From: JAIBAC01 sp046331095 | GTDB lineage: Bacteria > Actinomycetota > Acidimicrobiia > UBA2766 | Reading direction: 5' to 3' | Assembly: GCA_046331095.1 (NCBI GenBank) | Contig: JAXLRM010000004.1 | Location: 310,001-374,000 of the forward strand | DNA: 64,000 nucleotides | Shown: piece after piece, positions 8,551 through 16,468 of the stretch | Position numbering within the stretch: the first letter of the stretch is position 1 | Layout: every line of letters begins with the position of its first letter | Notes under the pieces: generated by a model | What the model was told of the DNA's origin: nothing | Seen by the model: only the letters and a program-made list of their open reading frames with translations | Databases searched by the model: none | Program-made: the position numbers and the translations under genes

Positions 8551-8996
8551 CGGCCGCCGAAGCCGCGCACGTGCGCCCGTTCGAGCGCAAGCTCCCACCG
8601 GTCGTCGGCGTCTCGATGGCGGCACTGGCGCTGGCGATCACCGGAGGCGTGATCCTCGCGGCGCAGGCGAAGCGGCAACCGTCGCTGACGTTGCCGACCG
8701 TGCTCGTGGTCGCCGCGCTCGTCCTCGAGCTCGTCGCGGGCGTGATGACGGTGACCATCCGCCCGTTCGCGTGGAGCCGGTTCCGCCAGGTCTTCCTCTG
8801 GGCCCTGCTCGCCTACGTCGTCCAGAGCGGGATCATCGAGTGGGCGTTCGTGAGGAACGACATCCCGGCAGGGCCGCTCACCGCACTCACCCTCGGCCTC
8901 GTCGTCTTCGCGACGGTCGTGCCGCTGATGATCGCGTTCACCGTCGCCCGCTACCAGGACGTCGCCGTTGACCGAGGCGCTTCGGCCACGGCGTAG
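8547..8996 (+). CDS. Small four-helix membrane protein, partner of 7930-8550
   Basis: This 149-residue protein has four predicted membrane helices (starting near residues 20, 47, 77 and 112) and a basic N-terminal tail. It starts at ATG 8547, overlapping the upstream stop by 4 bp, so it is translationally coupled to the preceding membrane protein. No catalytic motif or metal-binding pair is visible. The helix-rich composition and coupling suggest it is the second subunit of a small heteromeric membrane assembly. Function is unknown. The genes after it lie on the opposite strand, so the unit ends here. Confidence 0.7.
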   Translation: MTAAEAAHVRPFERKLPPVVGVSMAALALAITGGVILAAQAKRQPSLTLPTVLVVAALVLELVAGVMTVTIRPFAWSRFRQVFLWALLAYVVQSGIIEWAFVRNDIPAGPLTALTLGLVVFATVVPLMIAFTVARYQDVAVDRGASATA

Positions 8997-9047
8997 CCGC
9001 ACCGCCACGGCCGTGAACCGGCGGCGCCGTCCCAGCCCCCAGGGATG

Positions 9048-10499
9048 TCAGATCCCGAAGAGCCGCCGGCGGTGCTCCCGGTGGCGGGCACGGATCTCCC
9101 CGGGCCCGGGCCCGGGCCCCGGGGATCCGGGCGCGCCAGCGCAACGGTGCTCGATGCCGGCGCCCAGGTCCCACGACCGCGCCACGGCCTCGGGGCGGGT
9201 GCCGTGCAGGACGGCCGCCGCCTGCACGCACGCCCCGGCCGCAACGTGCTCGTCGACATCGGGAACGACGATCGCGCGGCCACTCAGGTGCGACACGACC
9301 TCGCGGAACGCCGGCGAACGGGCGCCGCCGCCGACGAGGAAGAACCGACCCTCGGACGTGACCGGGACGCCCGCGGCATCGAGGGCGTCGAGGCCGTCGA
9401 GCAATCCGCACACGACACCCTCGAACGCCGCCCGCGCGAGCGACGCCCGCGACGTGCTCGTGCGCAGGCCGCCGATGTGGCCCGACGCCTCGGGCAGGTC
9501 CGGGGTCCGCTCGCCCGAGAGGTACGGGACGAGGACGAGGCCGTCGCTGCCCGCGGGCGCTTCCAGCGCGAGCGCGTCGACCTCCGCGGTGCCGACGCCG
9601 AGGAGGTGCTTGACCACCGAGACGACCTGGGTCGCGTTGAGGGTGCACACGAGCGGGAGCCAGCGGCCGGTCGCGTCGGCGAAGCCGGCCACCGCGCCGG
9701 TGGGATCCGCCGTCGGTGCGGTCGTGACCGCGTAGACGGTGCCCGACGTTCCCAGCGACATGGCCACGTCGCCGGGACCCATCCCGAGGCCGAGCGCCGC
9801 CGCCATGTTGTCCCCGGTGCCTGGCGCGACCACGACGTCGCGACCGGCGAGCAGCGCGCTGCCTGCCGCCTCCGTAGGCCCACGGACCGTGGGCAGCATC
9901 GCGGCCCAGTCGCGGTCCGTGTCGACGAGCGCGAGAGCGTCCCACGCCCACGCCTCGTCTGCGGGCGACCAGTAGCCGGTGCCGGAGGCGTCGCCGCGGT
10001 CGGTGACGAGCTCCCCGCAGAGACGCCACGTGAGCCAGTCGTGGGGCAGGCACACTCGCGCCGTGTGTGCGAAGACCTCCGGCTCGTGTTCACGCAGCCA
10101 TGCCAGCTTCGTGATCGTGTAGCTCGCGACGGGCACGAGGCCGGTCCGCTCCGCCCAGCGCCGCGGGCCCCACGCTTCACGCAGGAGGCGTGCCTGCGGC
10201 GCCGACTCGGTGTCGTTCCAGAGCTTCGCCGGTCGCAGCGGGCGGGCGAGTGCATCGGTGACGACCAAGCCGTGCTGCTGGCCCGCCACCGACACCGCAT
10301 CGACCGGGACGCGCAGACCGCAGCACGCCATCGCGTCCTGCAGGGCACGCCACCACCCCTCGGGGTCCTGCTCGCTGCGCGGAGGCATCGCTTCGGGGTG
10401 GGGCGCACGTCCACTGGCGACGAGGCGGCCGTCGTCGGCGTCGCGCACCTCGACCTTGGTCGACTGTGTGGAGGAGTCGAACCCGGCGACGAGAGGCAT
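9048..10499 (-). CDS. xylB: Xylulokinase
   Basis: The 483-residue FGGY-family kinase phosphorylates D-xylulose to xylulose 5-phosphate. The N-terminal FGGY domain opens with AGFDSSTQSTKVEV (phosphate-1 loop) and contains SVAGQQHGLV and LWNDTES, typical of xylulokinases. The second domain has GTGDNMAAALG, including the catalytic aspartate, then MSLGTSGTVYA and GGGARSPAFREV. It lies 6 bp downstream of xylA on the same strand, so the pair makes the complete isomerase pathway into the pentose phosphate pool. The extreme C-terminus carries a Pro-Gly repeat encoded by a short GGGCCC-type iteration near 9100-9120, which is probably harmless. Confidence 0.95.
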   Translation of the reverse strand: MPLVAGFDSSTQSTKVEVRDADDGRLVASGRAPHPEAMPPRSEQDPEGWWRALQDAMACCGLRVPVDAVSVAGQQHGLVVTDALARPLRPAKLWNDTESAPQARLLREAWGPRRWAERTGLVPVASYTITKLAWLREHEPEVFAHTARVCLPHDWLTWRLCGELVTDRGDASGTGYWSPADEAWAWDALALVDTDRDWAAMLPTVRGPTEAAGSALLAGRDVVVAPGTGDNMAAALGLGMGPGDVAMSLGTSGTVYAVTTAPTADPTGAVAGFADATGRWLPLVCTLNATQVVSVVKHLLGVGTAEVDALALEAPAGSDGLVLVPYLSGERTPDLPEASGHIGGLRTSTSRASLARAAFEGVVCGLLDGLDALDAAGVPVTSEGRFFLVGGGARSPAFREVVSHLSGRAIVVPDVDEHVAAGACVQAAAVLHGTRPEAVARSWDLGAGIEHRCAGAPGSPGPGPGPGEIRARHREHRRRLFGI

Positions 10500-10505
10500 C
10501 GCAGC

Positions 10506-11678
10506 TCAGCGCACCCCGAGCAGGAGCTCGGTCACGAGTTGGTCGAGCCTCTCGTTCGCGTACCCGCGTGCGGACAGCGCCGCCTCGTCGAAGGACTCGG
10601 ACCGGAGCGCCGTGATCGCGTCCGCGCCGGCACCGTCGGGCATCGTCGCCAGCGCGAGCTCCGGGGCACGCGCCGCGTGGAGGGCCGCGGCGATCTCGGC
10701 GTCGTCGGCGAAGCGCCGCGCTGCAGCCGCGAGGACGAGGTACGTGCGCATGCAGCCGCGTGCGAAGTCCCACACCCCCTCGGCGTCCTCGGTGCGGTAT
10801 GCGTGCGCGTCGAAGTGGCGCATGCCGTCCCAGCCGCTGTCCTCGAGGAGCTTCACGACGTAGAAGGCGTCGCGCACGCCCTCGGAGCCGAAGCGGAAGT
10901 CCTGGTCGAACCGGCCGATGCGCTGGGCGTTGAGGTCGACGTGGAACAGCTTCGAATGCCACAGGCACTGCGCGACGGCGTGGTGGAAGCTGAGCCCCGA
11001 CATGGTCTCGTGCGCGAACTCGGGGTTGAGGCCCACCATCTCGGGCCACTCGAGCTCACCCACGAAGGCGAGCGCATGGCCGACCGTCGGCAGGTACATG
11101 TCGCCGCGTGGCTCGTTCGGCTTCGGCTCGAGCGCGAACCGCAGGTCGTAACCCTGGTCGCGGACGTACGCGCAGCAGGTGTCGACGGCCTCCCTGTATC
11201 GATCGAGCGCGAGCCGCACGTCCTTGGCCGCGTCGCACTCGGTTCCCTCGCGCCCACCCCACATCACGTAGGTGCGCGCACCGAGCTCGACCCCGAGGTC
11301 GATCGCGTCGAGCGTCTTGGCCAGCGCGAAGCGGCGCACCGCCGGGTCGTTGGCGCAGAAGGCGCCGTCCTTGAACACCGGCAGCGAGAACAGGTTCGTG
11401 GTCGCCATCGGCACGCACAGCCCGGAGTCCGCGAGGGCCACGCGGAACCGCCTCACGATCGCGTCTCGCTCCCGTGCCGACGCGCCGTGGGGCACGAGAT
11501 CGTCGTCGTGGAAGTTCACGCCGTAAGCGCCGAGATCGGCCAGGCGGTGGACGGCCTCGACGGGATCCAAGGGCGGGCGCACCTCGTGGCCGAAGGGGTC
11601 GCGCCCCCGATTGCCGACCGTCCAGAGACCGAAGGTGAAGTGGTGCTCCGGGAGAGGTGTCAGGTCCGCGGCGGTCAT
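10506..11678 (-). CDS. xylA: Xylose isomerase
   Basis: The 390-residue TIM-barrel enzyme interconverts D-xylose and D-xylulose and is the size of the short actinobacterial (class I) enzymes. The catalytic dyad is in GVNFHDDDLVP. Other signatures are VMWGGREG, LEPKPNEPRGD (metal ligand Glu) and FHVDLNAQRIGRFDQD. The start at ATG 11678 begins MTAADLTPLPEHHFTFGLWT, which aligns with the usual N-terminus; the upstream in-frame extension is non-coding in character. It is followed 6 bp later by xylB. No xylose regulator or transporter lies next to the pair. The divergent lipoprotein gene starts only 27 bp away. Confidence 0.96.
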   Translation of the reverse strand: MTAADLTPLPEHHFTFGLWTVGNRGRDPFGHEVRPPLDPVEAVHRLADLGAYGVNFHDDDLVPHGASARERDAIVRRFRVALADSGLCVPMATTNLFSLPVFKDGAFCANDPAVRRFALAKTLDAIDLGVELGARTYVMWGGREGTECDAAKDVRLALDRYREAVDTCCAYVRDQGYDLRFALEPKPNEPRGDMYLPTVGHALAFVGELEWPEMVGLNPEFAHETMSGLSFHHAVAQCLWHSKLFHVDLNAQRIGRFDQDFRFGSEGVRDAFYVVKLLEDSGWDGMRHFDAHAYRTEDAEGVWDFARGCMRTYLVLAAAARRFADDAEIAAALHAARAPELALATMPDGAGADAITALRSESFDEAALSARGYANERLDQLVTELLLGVR

Positions 11679-11692
11679 TCGGTTCCTTACGG

Positions 11693-11698
11693 TAGCTT
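11693..11698 (+). promoter_or_regulatory. Putative leaderless -10, TAGCTT (lipoprotein)
   Basis: TAGCTT ends 6 nt before the ATG at 11705. It lies in the 26-bp space between the divergent xylA and lipoprotein starts, where there is no room for a Shine-Dalgarno leader, so leaderless initiation is likely. Confidence 0.42.
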
Positions 11699-11704
11699 CG
11701 CCGC

Positions 11705-12319
11705 ATGCGGCGCGGGCTTGTGGTGCTGGGTGCGGTGGTCGTGCTCGCGTCCGGGTGCGCCCGGTCCGTGGTGCAACCCGAGGCGTTCGACACGACGACC
11801 ACCGTGCACACGTCGTCGTCGACGACCACCTCCACGACGACCGCCGCTCCCGGGGCGCCTGGGGCGCCCGCCGCGCCCGGAGCAGGCACGACCGACGTGC
11901 TCGACTGGGACGGCGTGAAGTACGACTACGGCCAGATCGTCTCGGCGTCGACGACGGGTGCACACGGGCCCATGATCGAGTTCGACCGTTGGCAGGTCTA
12001 CCTCGACGGCAGCGGCCCGATCGACGCCAAGTCGATGACGTCGGAGCCGATCGTCGCCGGCAACCACGACATGCCCGGCGTGAACACCAACCCCACGATC
12101 CGCCGCTACCGGGTCGCTCCCGACGCCCGACTGCTCCTGTTGGCCAACGTCGAGGAGATCTGCGACGACATGTCGGGCACGGTTCCGCCCGAGTGGACGC
12201 CGTTCATGATGGCGGACCTCGACTCGCGGGCGGTGCCCGGCATCGAGCAGCCCCAGACAGCGCTGACTTTCGACTCGACGGGACAGGTCACGCGCATCCG
12301 CGTCTCGTCGAGCTGTTGA
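11705..12319 (+). CDS. Secreted lipoprotein of unknown function
   Basis: The 204-residue product has a short basic start, a hydrophobic core and a good lipobox LASGC with Cys18, so it should be lipid-anchored outside the membrane. A threonine/serine-rich low-complexity linker and an alanine/proline/glycine stretch (about residues 28-62) tether a C-terminal domain of about 140 residues. The domain has three cysteines, including the C-terminal residue, and no recognisable catalytic motif. The start ATG 11705 has no Shine-Dalgarno and is preceded at the right distance by TAGCTT. It is divergent from xylA, but the sequence gives no functional link. Confidence 0.75.
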   Translation: MRRGLVVLGAVVVLASGCARSVVQPEAFDTTTTVHTSSSTTTSTTTAAPGAPGAPAAPGAGTTDVLDWDGVKYDYGQIVSASTTGAHGPMIEFDRWQVYLDGSGPIDAKSMTSEPIVAGNHDMPGVNTNPTIRRYRVAPDARLLLLANVEEICDDMSGTVPPEWTPFMMADLDSRAVPGIEQPQTALTFDSTGQVTRIRVSSSC

Positions 12320-12418
12320 ATCGGGTGCGGTCCGAGCGCGAGCCGTAGGCCGCGTCGACCACGTCGGCCCCGGCGGTGGACTCCGACGCGACCTCGGGCC
12401 GGCGCGCCCGGAACGGGG

Positions 12419-13405
12419 TCAGATCAGGCCGCTGTCGCGGGCCCAGGCCTCGGTGCGGGCCATGCCGTCGTCGAGGCCGACCACCGGTGCCCAGCCGAGG
12501 ACCGCAGCGGCCTTGGCATTGGAGAACCACGCCCGGCTCGTGAGCTGGCGCACCGACGCGCCCGAGCCCTCGCTGCGGATTCCGGCGAGTAGCTGGAGGC
12601 GGAACCCCGGCTCCGCGATCGCGAGGGCGAGCCACGTCGGCAGGCACAGCGGCCCACCGCGGCCGAGCCAGCGGTGGTGGTAGGCGAAGAAGTCGCGGGT
12701 GCTCACGTAGCCGTCGCTGCTGAGGTTGAAGATGTTGCCTCCCGCCTCCGGCGTGGTCGCCGCAAGCGCCACACCCGCCACCAGGTCGCCGACGTAGACC
12801 GGCCTGAAGCAGCCGCGCCCCCGTGCGGGCAGGAAGAACTGGCGGGCCTTGATCATCTGCAGCGGGACGTCCACCCAAACCCGGCAGCCGGGCCCGTACA
12901 CGTCGCCGGGGCGTACGACGACGACCTCGACGTCGCCGCGTGCATGCGCCGCGAGCACGACGTGCTCGGACGCCAACTTGGTGCGCACGTAGCTGCCGCC
13001 GTCAGCGTGGACCGGGTAGTCCTCGTCGAGCTCGCCCGTCGCCGTGTTGCCGTAGGCGACGATCGAGGAGATGTGCACGAAGCGGCGCACCCCGCAGCGG
13101 GTCGCGGCCGCGACGAGGTCGCGTGTCGCCAGGACGTTGACGCGCCACATGTCGGCGTCGGCCATCGCGTTGGACACCAACGCCGCCGTGTGCACGACGA
13201 CGTCGCAGGTGGCGAGCACGTCGCGGTAGCTGTCGAGGTCCGCCACGTCGGCGGCGACCACACGGCCGCCGTCGCCGTCGCCGTCGCCGTCGCCGCGCAG
13301 GTCGAGTCCTACGGCGGGGATGCCCCGGCGCTCGAACAAGTCCATGAGGTGGGTGCCGATGAAGCCACGCGCGCCCGTGACGAGGACCCTGCGCGGCGCG
13401 GTCAT
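12419..13405 (-). CDS. NAD(P)-dependent sugar epimerase/dehydratase (extended SDR)
   Basis: The 328-residue protein is an extended short-chain dehydrogenase. It has the nucleotide-binding motif TGARGFIGTHL, the strand-4 motif VVHTAALVSN, the catalytic serine region HISSIVAYG and the active-site YVRTK. The C-terminal half matches NAD-dependent epimerase / 3-beta-HSD-like members in length and has VRPGDVYGPG. After the second beta strand (GLDLRGDGDGDGDGG) a hexanucleotide iteration inserts a run of Gly-Asp close to the adenosine-ribose-binding acidic residue. Substrate is unknown. The next gene downstream on this strand is absent; the upstream neighbour is a decayed SDR, so the two may once have formed an operon. 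Confidence 0.88.
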   Translation of the reverse strand: MTAPRRVLVTGARGFIGTHLMDLFERRGIPAVGLDLRGDGDGDGDGGRVVAADVADLDSYRDVLATCDVVVHTAALVSNAMADADMWRVNVLATRDLVAAATRCGVRRFVHISSIVAYGNTATGELDEDYPVHADGGSYVRTKLASEHVVLAAHARGDVEVVVVRPGDVYGPGCRVWVDVPLQMIKARQFFLPARGRGCFRPVYVGDLVAGVALAATTPEAGGNIFNLSSDGYVSTRDFFAYHHRWLGRGGPLCLPTWLALAIAEPGFRLQLLAGIRSEGSGASVRQLTSRAWFSNAKAAAVLGWAPVVGLDDGMARTEAWARDSGLI

Positions 13406-13412
13406 CGGATCG

Positions 13413-13844
13413 TCACCCGGTCCCGGACATGCGGCGCCGGTACACGCGGCCCATCAGGCGGGTCACCCAGATCCGGGGCAGGAACTGGACCCCCTGCATG
13501 GTCGCAGCGTTGGCGGCACCGGGGACCACCATGGCCCTGCCCTGCAGGCACGCCTCGACACCCGCCCGGGCGACGGCGCCCGCATCGAGGACGAGCGCCC
13601 GGGGCGCGGCCGCGCATCTCGTCGTTGAGGCCGAGGGTGAACGCCAGCACGTACGCCTTCGAGGCCGAGTAGACGGCCTCCTCGGGCAAGCCGACCCACG
13701 CCGCCGTCGACGCGACGTTGAGGACGTAGCCGCTCTTGCGGGCGACCATGGCGGGCACGGGACCTTGGCGATCTCGTAGCCGATCCCCTCGGACGCGCCG
13801 GTCACGAGTGCGATGCGGGTCTCGCCGCCGTTGCCGGGGCTCAT
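13413..13844 (-). pseudogene. Decayed short-chain dehydrogenase
   Basis: Fragments of one SDR are visible in two frames. From ATG 13844 the N-terminus TRIALVTGASEGIGYEIAK is intact. It is followed at once, in another frame, by PAMVARKSGYVLNVAS and AVYSASKAYVLAFT, so the roughly 100 residues normally between these motifs are deleted. After NDEMRG the reading frame returns to the first one and continues as VEACLQGRAMVVPGAANAAT to a stop at 13413. A full-length member would be about 260 residues. At least one large deletion and two frame changes are needed, so no active enzyme can be made unless the sequence is wrong here. Confidence 0.8.
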
Positions 13845-13850
13845 CCGCCG

Positions 13851-13856
13851 AACCTA
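13851..13856 (-). promoter_or_regulatory. Putative leaderless -10, TAGGTT (decayed SDR)
   Basis: TAGGTT on the minus strand ends 6 nt before the ATG at 13844, the same spacing as other candidate leaderless promoters in this window. It suggests the SDR was once expressed from its own promoter. Confidence 0.35.
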
Positions 13857-14048
13857 GCTGCTTGCTTCCGCAGCCCTCGGGGGGTGGGTGCTCGGGGTCG
13901 GTGAGGGGAAACGCTCCCTCTCGAAACGTCCACCAAGGACACACGATTTCGGGGCGGAGAGCTGGGGAGCGGTACGACCATCCCGACTGCTCGTAGGCTG
14001 CGCCACACGGGGGATTTCCCTCCGGGAGTTCCGAGGAGGACGATCGCG

Positions 14049-15506
14049 ATGGCGGGTACCCAAGGAGACGGCGGCGGCGGTTCGACCACCGGTGCGGGGG
14101 CGCCGGCGCCGAGTGACCGCAACTCCCTCACGGTCGGACCCGACGGCCCGCTGCTGCTCCACGACGTGCACTTCGTCGAGCAGATGGCGCACTTCAACCG
14201 CGAGAAGGTCCCCGAGCGCCAGCCCCACGCCAAGGGCGGCGGTGCCTTCGGGATCCTCGAGACCACCGAGGACGTGTCCGCCTACACCAAGGCCGCGCTG
14301 TTCCAGAAGGGCGCCACGACGGACCTGCTGATCCGCTTCTCGACCGTCGCCGGCGAGATGGGCAGCCCCGACACCTGGCGCGACGTGCGCGGCTTCTCGC
14401 TGAAGTTCTACACATCCGAGGGCAACTACGACCTCGTCGGCAACAACACCCCGGTCTTCTTCCTGCGCGACCCGATCAAGTTCCCCCACTTCATCCGCAG
14501 CCAGAAGCGCCTGCCCGACTCGGGCCTGCGTGACAACAACATGCAGTGGGACTTCTGGACCCTCAACCCCGAGACCGCACACCAGGTCGCGTACCTCATG
14601 GGAGACCGCGGCCTGCCGCGCACGTGGCGGCACATGAACGGCTACGGCTCGCACACGTTCATGTGGGCCAACGCCGCCGGGGAGCGCTTCTGGGTCAAGT
14701 ACCACTTCAAGTCGGACCTCGGTTGGGCGACGCTCACCAACGCGAAGGCAGCCGAGATCGCCGGCGCCGACGCCGACTACCACCGCCGCGACCTCTTCGA
14801 GGCGATCGAGCGCGGCGACCACCCGTCGTGGACGCTGCACGTCCAGGTGATGCCCTACGCCGACGCCAAGACCTACAGGTTCAACCCCTTCGACCTCACC
14901 AAGGTCTGGCCCCACAGCGATTACCCGCTGATCCCGGTCGGCAGGATGACGCTGAACAGGAACCCCGAGAACTTCTTCGCCGAGATCGAACAAGCCGCGT
15001 TCTCGCCCGGCAACGTCGTGCCCGGCATCGGGCTCTCGCCCGACAAGATGCTGCTCGGGCGCTCGTTCGCCTACAACGACGCCCAGCGCAACCGCATCGG
15101 CACCAACTTCCACCAACTCCCCGTCAACCGGCCCCGAGTCGAGACGAACACCTACATGTTCGACGGGCAGATGGCCTTCGAGCACTCCGCCGACGCAGCC
15201 GTCTACGCGCCCAACTCCCGAGGCCGGGGCTGGGCCGACGGCGGCGCCGCCGTCGAGGAGTCGTGGGCGATCGACGGCGAGATGGTCCGCAGCGCCTACT
15301 CCCTGCACGCCGAGGACGACGACTTCGGCCAGGCCGCCACGCTGGTGCGCGAGGTCATGGACGACGCCGAGCGCGACCGGCTCGTCGCCCAGGTGGCCGG
15401 GAGCCTGAGCGGGGGAGTGCGCGCCGACGTGCTCGCGCGCGCCATCGGGTACTGGAAGAACATCGACGCCGAGGTCGGCAAGCGCATCGAGGACGCCGTG
15501 CGCTGA
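14049..15506 (+). CDS. katA: Monofunctional haem catalase
   Basis: The 485-residue small-subunit catalase decomposes hydrogen peroxide. The distal histidine is His60 in VPERQPHAKGGGAFG (commonly ERVVHAKGAGAFG), the distal asparagine is in LVGNNTPVFFLRD, and the haem-ligating tyrosine is in GRSFAYNDAQRNRIGTN. A glycine/serine-rich extension of about 22 residues precedes the core. GAGGAGGA lies 8 nt before ATG 14049, a strong ribosome site, and a TAGGCT hexamer at 13988-13993 may be the -10 element. The TetR gene that follows is convergent, with only 7 bp between stops, so it is not its direct neighbour in transcription. The QP in the histidine motif is an uncommon substitution. Confidence 0.96.
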   Translation: MAGTQGDGGGGSTTGAGAPAPSDRNSLTVGPDGPLLLHDVHFVEQMAHFNREKVPERQPHAKGGGAFGILETTEDVSAYTKAALFQKGATTDLLIRFSTVAGEMGSPDTWRDVRGFSLKFYTSEGNYDLVGNNTPVFFLRDPIKFPHFIRSQKRLPDSGLRDNNMQWDFWTLNPETAHQVAYLMGDRGLPRTWRHMNGYGSHTFMWANAAGERFWVKYHFKSDLGWATLTNAKAAEIAGADADYHRRDLFEAIERGDHPSWTLHVQVMPYADAKTYRFNPFDLTKVWPHSDYPLIPVGRMTLNRNPENFFAEIEQAAFSPGNVVPGIGLSPDKMLLGRSFAYNDAQRNRIGTNFHQLPVNRPRVETNTYMFDGQMAFEHSADAAVYAPNSRGRGWADGGAAVEESWAIDGEMVRSAYSLHAEDDDFGQAATLVREVMDDAERDRLVAQVAGSLSGGVRADVLARAIGYWKNIDAEVGKRIEDAVR

Positions 15507-15513
15507 GGCGGGC

Positions 15514-16215
15514 TCAGCGGGACCGCCGCGGCCGATCCCGCTTGGCGAACATGCGGTCGACCCATACCTGGCCGAGCCACTCGGCGAAGCGCTCGTCGGT
15601 CCAGCCGCGCTCGTTCACCAGGCGGTGCCACAACATCCCGTCGGTCATCGACCAGACGACGTCGAGGTACTCCTCCTCGCTCACCGCGAGCCGGCCGGTC
15701 GCGGCCGCCTCGGCGGCGAGCACGCCGATGCCGGCGAGGCGCTGGTGGCCCATCTCCTCGAGGAGCGCGGCCGCTGCCGGGTCGGCCCCCGCCGCAGACG
15801 CCACCATGATCTGGAACGGGGCGACTCGCCGAGCCGTGCGGGTCGCCAACTCAGCGTGCATCCTCAGGCGCCGCCCGAGGTCGCGCTCGTCGCGGATCGC
15901 GAGCACCTCGGGCCGCTCGTGGAAGGCGACGTCCCGGTCGTCGCCGCCGACGGTGATGTCCCAGGCCCGCCGGAGCAGCTCGGCCTTGTTCCCGACCGAC
16001 GCGTAGATCGTCTCGACCGACACCCCCGCCGCCGCCGCGATGTCGGCGAGCGTGGTGCGGCCGTACCCGCGCTCGACGAAGAGGTCGCGGGCCGTGCGCA
16101 CGATCGCCGCCCGCGTCTCGGTGGCCTGGGCGCGGCGCCGACTCGAGTCGTACGCACGCCGCTTGACAGTCCGGCGCGAATTCATTACACATGCCCTGTA
16201 TTGACCTGAAGCCAT
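15514..16215 (-). CDS. TetR-family transcriptional regulator
   Basis: The 233-residue protein has a TetR DNA-binding domain at about residues 30-80 (AAIVRTARDLFVERGYGRTTLADIAAAAGVS in outline, with the recognition helix VSVETIYASVGNK) and an all-helical ligand-binding C-terminus. ATG 16215 is preferred because CATAAT ends 8 nt upstream, as for a leaderless transcript; ATG 16185 is an alternative that removes ten residues. Neither has a Shine-Dalgarno. It faces a wax-ester synthase gene across an AT-rich spacer with inverted repeats, so autoregulation and control of that gene are likely. The ligand is unknown. Confidence 0.9.
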   Translation of the reverse strand: MASGQYRACVMNSRRTVKRRAYDSSRRRAQATETRAAIVRTARDLFVERGYGRTTLADIAAAAGVSVETIYASVGNKAELLRRAWDITVGGDDRDVAFHERPEVLAIRDERDLGRRLRMHAELATRTARRVAPFQIMVASAAGADPAAAALLEEMGHQRLAGIGVLAAEAAATGRLAVSEEEYLDVVWSMTDGMLWHRLVNERGWTDERFAEWLGQVWVDRMFAKRDRPRRSR

Positions 16216-16230
16216 ATGTTACCATTATGG
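16201..16230. promoter_or_regulatory. Overlapping bidirectional promoter with candidate TetR operator
   Basis: On the plus strand TTGACC (16201-16206) and CATTAT (16223-16228) form a -35/-10 pair with 16-bp spacing. On the minus strand CATAAT (16229 to 16224) lies 8 nt before the TetR start. An inverted repeat CCATA-N9-TATGG (16212-16230) covers both -10 elements, and a second dyad TACA-N7-TGTA lies at 16186-16200. Either dyad is a plausible operator for the adjacent TetR regulator. The region is markedly AT-richer than its surroundings. Confidence 0.5.
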
Positions 16231-16237
16231 GGCAGCA

Positions 16238-16318
16238 ATGGAAGCCGCCGCCGCCGACAACGCCGCCATCGGCAACGCCGCCGCCGACTGGAGCGCCGTC
16301 GCAGCGGCCTGGGACTGA
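16238..16318 (+). CDS. Possible 26-residue ORF after the bidirectional promoter
   Basis: An ATG at 16238, 9 nt after the putative CATTAT -10 element, opens a 26-codon frame rich in alanine and acidic residues and ending DWSAVAAAWD. It may be a leaderless small ORF preceding the WS/DGAT gene, or the relic of a methyltransferase N-terminus, since WxxVAxxWD is common there. Nothing supports a function, and alanine-rich frames arise easily at this GC content. Confidence 0.25.
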   Translation: MEAAAADNAAIGNAAADWSAVAAAWD

Positions 16319-16468
16319 TCGGCCGGCAACGCCGATCCGCCCCGGCCGCAGCGACGGATGCTCACCGGCCCCGAGCCGCTTCCCCGAGCCCCGAGCGTCC
16401 CGGCCGTGGGACCCGTAGGCTTGGCGCACACACAGGTCTCGGGAAGCGCGCGAGGACAGGGGAACCCG

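Noticed and set aside
9096..9122. GGGCCC iteration near the xylB 3' end as a terminator
   Set aside because: It lies inside the xylB frame, encodes a Pro-Gly tail and has no following T-tract.
9045..11918. A 957-codon open frame on the plus strand opposite xylA and xylB
   Set aside because: It is an antisense shadow of two well-supported genes in high-GC DNA. Its translation is rich in Arg, Glu and Val without any domain.
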